From contig CM025856.1 of the NCBI GenBank assembly GCA_003952965.2, positions 30,833,110-30,897,109 on the forward strand: a stretch of DNA of 64,000 nucleotides. Reading direction: 5' to 3'. This document shows, in pieces, positions 58,461-64,000 of the stretch. Both the position numbers and the translations under genes were made by a program. This DNA comes from Morella rubra. Its lineage: Eukaryota; Streptophyta; Magnoliopsida; Fagales; Myricaceae. The notes under the pieces were generated by a model. The model saw only the letters and a program-made list of their open reading frames with translations. It had not been told where the DNA came from and made no database searches. Numbering within the stretch: position 1 is the first letter of the stretch; every line of letters starts with the position of its first letter.

Positions 58461-58617
58461 GTGTGGCGGATGCAGGTGGGGGCCGCCCCATTGTAGAGGC
58501 CAAAAAAAAAAAATTTAGACTTAAATTTTTTTTTATTTTTATTTTTAACTTAAGAGTTCGCCTCCTTCAAATTAGGTCTGTTACTGTCCAAATCCATAGG
58601 TGCTGGATCTGCCACTG
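58461..58617. mobile_element. hAT MITE in UGT-2, CAGTGGCGGA family
   Basis: 157 bp, with ends GTGTGGCGGATGCAGG and CTGGATCTGCCACTG. It is flanked by TCCAAATCC (58452-58460 and 58618-58626). UGT-1 lacks it. It shares ends and the A/T core with 53008-53137. Confidence 0.85.
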
Positions 58618-59129
58618 TCCAAATCCATTGTAGGCTTTATGAATGGAGCATAAGAAGCAAGGGTTTTACAAATAGCCATCGGCAAAACGCCCATTCCATG
58701 AGAGACGATGCGAGGGATTCCAAGTGAACGGCAGGAATTGAGTGTCCAACCCAAGAAGAAGTCCGAGATCACGCAAATAGGTGGACGCCCATCGGCAATC
58801 ATGTCCCGTTGAACTCCCTCAAAAGGTTGTTTCATTTTCTTGGTGGCTTCTATAAAATTAGGAACCAACAGAGCCATTGAAGGAAGGTAGGCAGTGTTCT
58901 CGCATCCTTCGGGCAACTCTTCAACTTTTGGGAATGGTATCACTGACAAACAGACATTTGGGTGCTTGGAGGTCTCTGAAGAGATGAATGGAGCATTTGC
59001 TTGGAGTGGAGATGATGACGACCTTCAGGCCATGGCTTGCGAAGGCTTTATGTCAAGCAATGGGATGGTGTGGCCCTGAGCCATATAAGGGAAGATCACT
59101 ACGTGGAGGGGTACTGATGGAGCAGCCAT

Positions 59130-59904
59130 GGCTGAAATCTGAGGTGGTGAGATCGCTCGAGGTCCTGAGGTGATATGGAGCTGATATGGAGCTAATTTTT
59201 ATACTCCAAATTAATTGGCGACACTGACATGTACAGCATATATAACGCAGTGCAATTAATTATATATTAGCACCGCTTAGAAAAAAAAAAATATTATATA
59301 TATATATATATGTTAGCACCGTCACGGAACAGCAACAAGGCGTTTAACTCTAGATGTCGTAGTAATTTTATCTCGTACACCGAGGAGCAATACGACATGG
59401 AACATCACAAGATCTTTATTGAATACTTCTATCGTCCCAAAAAAAAACATTGATTTATATATCACGGCGAGCAACACGGCAAGTTGGCATGCGTGCCCAC
59501 ATAGTATTGTTGTTGAAAGGAGTGGTTTTTCAATAGACAGAAGCCGTGGGAAGTGGAATTTCGCATTTTTCCTTCTGGCCTAAATAATCTGAACCATTAT
59601 GTGGCGTTGCCCTAAATTACTATTCGAAGAGCTGAATACGGAGGAATGCATTAAAGTCCCAGTCAACTCAATTTTCGCATCAACCTCGATCAAATGGTAA
59701 GATAGATGGTATTGAGGCTTGCTACTTAAAGAAGGGAATCCACTCATGGTATAACTAATAGACAAATAGATACCAGAGATGTACTTTACAATATTATTTA
59801 ATGTTGTTTATAAAATTTCGAACAGGACCTATTTGAATATATCTTTTTTTTCGAATTGTATATGCAAGAGAAGTGTATCACAGTCTATTCATATATAGCA
59901 GCAT
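59130..59904. other. UGT-2 upstream region
   Basis: A duplicate of the UGT-1 upstream region up to about 59690, with a (TA)n run at about 59295-59313. Then a short spacer to the CACTA-type element. No gene. Confidence 0.5.
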
Positions 59905-62897
59905 CGGAAACTGTCTATAGGTCCCAAAACCATTCTATAGTCTATAGCAACGGTTTTTTAGACCCGCTATATTGGTATAGCCCTATAGCCGCGGTTATAG
60001 AGACCGCTGGCGAAGACCGCCGCTATAGGCCCAACCGCGATTGCGGTTTTTTCGCAAAAGCTCTATAGCGACGATCAGTTAACCGTTGCTGCAGGTTATA
60101 ACAGCGGTCATATGATCATGGCTATAGTGTTATAGCGGCGGTCATGTGACCGCGGCTATAACACTATAGCCGCCGCGGTCATGTGACCGCTGCTATAACC
60201 CTTTCTATTGGTTTACATATAACGACGGTCAGTGACCACCACTACACAGGTGTGCTGTTTTTTTTTTTTTTTTTCAAATTTTCGTTTTTTTTTTTTATAT
60301 TTTTGCAATACAAATTTGTTAAGATTTTAATTGATAATGCAAACAAGAAAAGTAATAAAACAAAATTATTTCATTATAACAATAATCTTAATTAAACAAA
60401 AAAAAATAAAACAAAAATTCTCAATAACTAAAAACTAACAAGTCAACATTTAACAACAAAGAATAAAATAATCTCTCCACCTTCAGCACCTTCATCAGAA
60501 CTATAAATTTAATCCTCTCCACCATTCTGCACCATCTGCTCCTGCACTTTCTGCATCATCGGCATTGTCTGCTATTATAATATTGAAAAATTAACAAACA
60601 GTAATGACATGAACAAAGATAAAAAAGCTTAGTACACACTTAAAATTAAATTAAAGGCAATATTCATTTATGTTAGATCTTACCAGCACTCGTTTTCCGA
60701 CTTGCATGAGATGATCTATGAATTGCTGGTGAAACGTGATTGTTATTGGCAACATCTTGGTATTGACGTTGCTCCTACAACAGTTAAACAAATATTAATT
60801 AACTACGAAATATACATAAATAGAATCAATAGTAATATGTGAGGATAAGTAAATAAAACTTTTACCCAAGCTTGTGCCATCATTTGTATTGTAGATTTAA
60901 GCGATGCTACTTCAGACTCCAACGTCTGAACTCTATTTTCCATATATACCACTCTCTCGTTACTAAATGATGCAGGCTGACTGGATCTTACGTTGGTGTT
61001 GGCAGGATGAGATGAAGGAGTTGGTCCTAATCCAACGCCGCGAATGCGACCATGTCATTCTGGACCAATCACTTGTGCATATCAGTCAGATGGTGACCAA
61101 CCGATGCTGCCATCCACTCTAAATTGGCTCAAAGTTTGTGAACTTTCAAAATCGTTTAATACAATCTTCTTCATTCGCCTTTGAGAGAATACAACATACA
61201 ATTAAATTTTGAATTAATATTCGCACATTAAAATCAAAATTGATGTAATAGTGACATACTATTTTCTCTGCTACGTTCGGATTTATTGGAGATCCGTCAG
61301 AACGTATATGGACGGCTTTATATAACTCCGCTCGATCGATTGGAACTTGTTTCTCTTTTTCCTGCATCACAAACACGAATTCGTGATGAAATTGTAAATT
61401 ACAAATAAGAATGGTAATGATAAGTACTATAACATTAAACAAACTAATGAAGTACTACATACCAATTTGTGAACATAACGTGCGAAGTTCTTTGATCCTA
61501 CAGTGTGGACCGTCGTTTGGAGCGATCTATTTTGTTTTCCGGCATGACTTCGACGCTACATTAACATCAAGACATTTAAAATTAATAATAAGTTATATTC
61601 ATGAAAACTATAATACAAATAAATAATGTCATACCCGTCCTGCATCAGAATACCAAAAATCGACTAATTTGCAAAATTGCTCCAAATTAACGTCTGTTGG
61701 AGCATTATTTTTCACATACTGAGGCGTAAAGGCCTCGTCAAAAAATTTCTGCTTTAAACTACACTTGTAGTTCCTCCATTTCTCTCCTAAATCTTTGAGA
61801 ACCAGCTCTTGACAATATCCCCTAATGGAGGCTCGGGAATTGTAAACGTTTCTGCAAAATATACCCCAAGAGTTAGGTGCGTCAATTATTAAATTTATAC
61901 AGTTGAATAACAATTGTTACGAATAACCAAAATTATACCGTCATGAGGCTCCAACAGTCCTCTTTTATTGACAATGGGACTTTACGCCAATCCGCCACAT
62001 CTAAGGGGATTTGATTCGCAACACGGGCAACACAACCGGTGAATTTGTTAAATATTCCCCCTTCATTACCCAATGGCTGCCCATTGCCATTGAATTGTAC
62101 TGGAATCAATTTGTCTTCCTTCAAATTCTAAACGTCCGTCATCCGCGTGCCGCCACGCACTTTCCGGACTCCAGTACCACCTGCACAATATCTTTTTGTT
62201 TTAAATTAAAATAATATGTCATAATTAAATATTATTATATTACTAATTATTACAAATATATATGCTCATTATAAGCATATGATAATACATGTCTAAACTA
62301 CTTAGATTTAGTCAATAAAAATACAATTACCATAACAATCATAGATATAACTTTCATAACATTATTTCTAATTCCATATAACAACTTCAATTTTCATAAA
62401 ACTCCTTTTAATTCCATATTTTATTAAGTAGGTCTCCTAAAATTTTTTTAAACACATTACAAAATAAAATTATGTATTAAAAAGAATAAAATAGTATAAA
62501 ATAATTATTAACATTAAATAACATATAATTTTTGATTTTTTAAAAAATTTTCCAACTATACCTATAATCGTGGTTTTATTTCAAAACCGCCGCTAAAGGT
62601 ACAAGATACAGCGGTGGTACTGACCGCCTGCTATAGATTTGCCTTATAGCCACAGTTTTGACAACACTGCCGCTACAAGCGGTCTGTAGCCGGGGTCAGT
62701 GACCGCTACTATAGGTGGTCTATAGTGGCGGTTGTTGCCTGCCGATACAGGGACCGCTGCTATAAAGGGTGTATAGAGGCGGTTTGTGACCACCACTATA
62801 GGCGTCTTTTTAGTCTCGTTTTAAGCAAAACGCCAGGATATGGGGTCTACAGCGGCGGTTTTATCGACCGCCGCGATAGACCTGTTTTTTTGTAGTG
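59905..62897. mobile_element. CACTA (En/Spm) element, degraded
   Basis: The right end is CCTGTTTTTTTGTAGTG (62881-62897), the inverse of the CACTACAAAAAAA-type CACTA terminus. Both subterminal regions (about 59915-60245 and 62560-62890) hold dense short repeats of the tatagcggcggtc / gaccgc.gctata type in both orientations, typical of CACTA subterminal arrays. The interior carries a Transposase_24-like gene but no recognisable TnpD/Transposase_21. The left terminal CACTA is not found, so the left border is approximate and probably truncated. Confidence 0.85.
60509..62180 (-). pseudogene. Transposase_24 (Ptta/En/Spm, TnpA-like) gene
   Basis: Exons can be followed on -. The first (62180-61939) has RGGTRM, KLIPVQFNGNGQPLG and PLDVADWRKVP. 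Next come 61851-61629 (VLKDLGEKWRNYK, CKLVDFWYSDAGR) and about 61560-61465 (KQNRSLQTTVHTVGSKNFAR). Then come about 61360-61260 (VPIDRAELYKAVHIRSDGSP) and 61160-60870 (VIGPEWHGRIRGVG and a coiled coil). The last parts, at 60776-60690 and 60570-60509, end in a Met/Gln-rich tail. This is the order of the plant Transposase_24 family, the DNA-binding partner encoded by CACTA elements. A TAG at 62128-62130 and a one-base loss near 61808 break it. Confidence 0.82.
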
Positions 62898-63514
62898 TCG
62901 ACTTCTATTCCTAGGCAAATTTTATTAAATGGGCAGGTGTGAATTGTGATTCAAATCCTACCACATGCAAGTAAGCCTTTAGCTTAAATAATACTTGAGT
63001 TGTAAGGCAAATCAAATATATGAGATTTACCATTATGTTCCAAACTTGGGATCAGTACACTTCTTAATTACTTTGCTTGATCCGTCTAAACGTAATGCAC
63101 GAATATAGGATACAATGGTTTTTATCGTTATCAGGGCCGGCTCGAGCCTTAGGCAACTTAGGCAGTTGACTAAGGCCCCACTTTGAGCAAGGCCTCGTAA
63201 TGTAAGAGAAAAATAAAAATAAAAGGCCTCAAAATACACGGTTAACAAGCAACCACGATCGGAGAAGAAGAAACGAGAAGGCCTGTAAAAGATAGTTGAA
63301 TAAAAGAAAATGAAAGTGACGTGAAATAAAACATCTGACACAACACAGGCCGCAGGCGTGAAAAGAAAGCAACTAAGTGAAATACAGAAGGCCTACATCT
63401 TAAAGTGATATAAAAATAAAAATAAAAATAAAAGGCTTGAAGTGATGTAAAGGCAGAGTAACGCAGACGTTAAAAACAAACTAACAAAGCCTAACTAAAA
63501 GTTAAATAAAATAA
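62898..63514. other. Spacer with a hAT-like terminus
   Basis: At about 63134 cagggccggctcgagcctta, then gactaaggccccactttga, resembles the CAGGGCCGG...AAGGCCCC ends of a widespread plant hAT-derived family. The other end is not identified. (AAAAT)n-like repeats lie near 63210 and 63412. No gene. Confidence 0.4.
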
Positions 63515-64000
63515 GGGTAAAGTCATAGTTAGTCCTATAAGTATGAGCAAAAATCAAATCGGTACCCCTAATTTTCAATTTGGCGATTTGAGACCCATAA
63601 CTTTTGAAAATTATCAATTCTAGCCCCCCGTCTAAATTGGACGTTAAATCCAACAGAAAATCATGCAAAATGACCAAAATGCCCCCAAGATAAAATTACC
63701 AAAAATTCATTAAAAAATAAAAAATGAAATTTTTTTAAAAAAGTAATATTTTTTAAATAAAACTATTGAAACACTATTTCAATAAAATATTTTTTAATTT
63801 ATTTCTTAAATTTTTATTATTTTTATTTATTTTTTAAAATTTAGTCTTAGTGGGGCATTTTGGTCATTTTGCATGATTTTCCTTGGATTTAACACTAATT
63901 TAGACGGGGGCTAGAATTGATGATTTTTAAAAGTTATGGGTCTCAAATTGCCGAATTGATAATTAAGGGTACCAATTTGATTTTTGCTCATACTTATGGG
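63515..64000. mobile_element. Inverted-repeat MITE running off the window, related to 8840-9336
   Basis: The left arm (gggtaaagtcatagttagtc ... gagcaaaaatcaaatcggta) is repeated inverted at the window end (accaatttgatttttgctca). The core shares 'aaaatgaccaaaatgccccc', its inverse, and the 'ttaaataaaa.tattgaaac' phrase with the SDG41 intron element, so both belong to one family. The right end lies just beyond the window. Confidence 0.8.

Larger units (their letters stand above)
56341..59129 (-). pseudogene. UDP-glycosyltransferase copy 2, interrupted by two insertions
   Basis: A tandem duplicate of UGT-1. The C-terminal segment is 56341-56580, the PSPG region 57743-58010, the middle 58010-58460 and the N-terminal part 58618-59129. 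A solo-LTR-like insert separates the last two C-terminal parts, and a hAT MITE sits in the N-terminal half. There is also a 4-bp deletion near 59050, a 4-bp duplication near 58308, and a one-base loss near 57995 that creates a stop after RSST. In the PSPG box SHCGWNS has become SHCVWNS, replacing a Gly that contacts the sugar nucleotide. Clearly dead. Confidence 0.9.

Noticed and set aside
1-64000. CRISPR arrays, operons, tRNA or rRNA genes, known miRNA precursors
   Set aside because: No regularly spaced identical repeats, tRNA cloverleaf boxes, rRNA words or miRNA sequences I know were seen. The gene structures are eukaryotic.

Overview
This is nuclear DNA of a flowering plant, almost certainly a eudicot. 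Genes are split by GT-AG introns and separated by AT-rich spacers, and many plant transposons are present (a Copia LTR element, LINE fragments, hAT, Mutator-type and CACTA elements). The proteins belong to plant-specific families: ASR, EC1, a plant PLM-type sphingomyelin-synthase-like protein and chloroplast thioredoxin y. The species cannot be named from the sequence.

Layout. (1) 1-10.9 kb is a conserved single-copy block, all on +: the 3' part of a PLM-like gene, a thioredoxin y gene and a SET-domain gene resembling SDG41. As far as I recall, the closest Arabidopsis relatives also lie near each other on chromosome 1, so this looks like ancestral microsynteny. (2) 10.9-16.8 kb is a long spacer in which I recognise no gene. 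(3) 16.9-50.4 kb is a lineage-specific tandem array. It holds four readable ASR genes (ASR-1 to ASR-4) and a fifth, broken one. It also holds three EC1 (egg-cell-secreted) copies on the - strand: one intact, one truncated, one with an internal stop codon. The ASR-4/EC1-a block (about 28.1-35.7 kb) was duplicated as a unit to give the ASR-5/EC1-c block (about 35.9-50.4 kb). A 7.05-kb Copia retrotransposon, with 5-bp target-site duplication (TSD), then landed in the intron of ASR-5. (4) 50.7-59.1 kb holds two tandem UDP-glycosyltransferase copies (- strand), both broken. The second contains an apparent 1.16-kb solo LTR and a small hAT element. (5) 59.9-62.9 kb is a degraded CACTA element carrying only a Transposase_24-like gene. 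The window ends inside another inverted-repeat MITE.

Function. The first three genes are unrelated housekeeping or regulatory genes (sphingolipid metabolism at endomembranes, plastid redox, chromatin). ASR proteins are small His-rich stress- and ripening-associated proteins. ASR-2 to ASR-5 share a promoter block and an intronic block, so they were probably once co-regulated. EC1 proteins are secreted by the egg cell and activate sperm; the three copies have nearly identical upstream regions. Because duplication and transposon insertion are dated by shared or missing empty sites, the array can be read as a history: ASR duplication, then ASR+EC1 block duplication, then insertions specific to each block.

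Caution. Several coding regions carry single-base indels (thioredoxin exon 1, both UGT copies, the CACTA gene). In a raw assembly these could be sequencing errors rather than real mutations.
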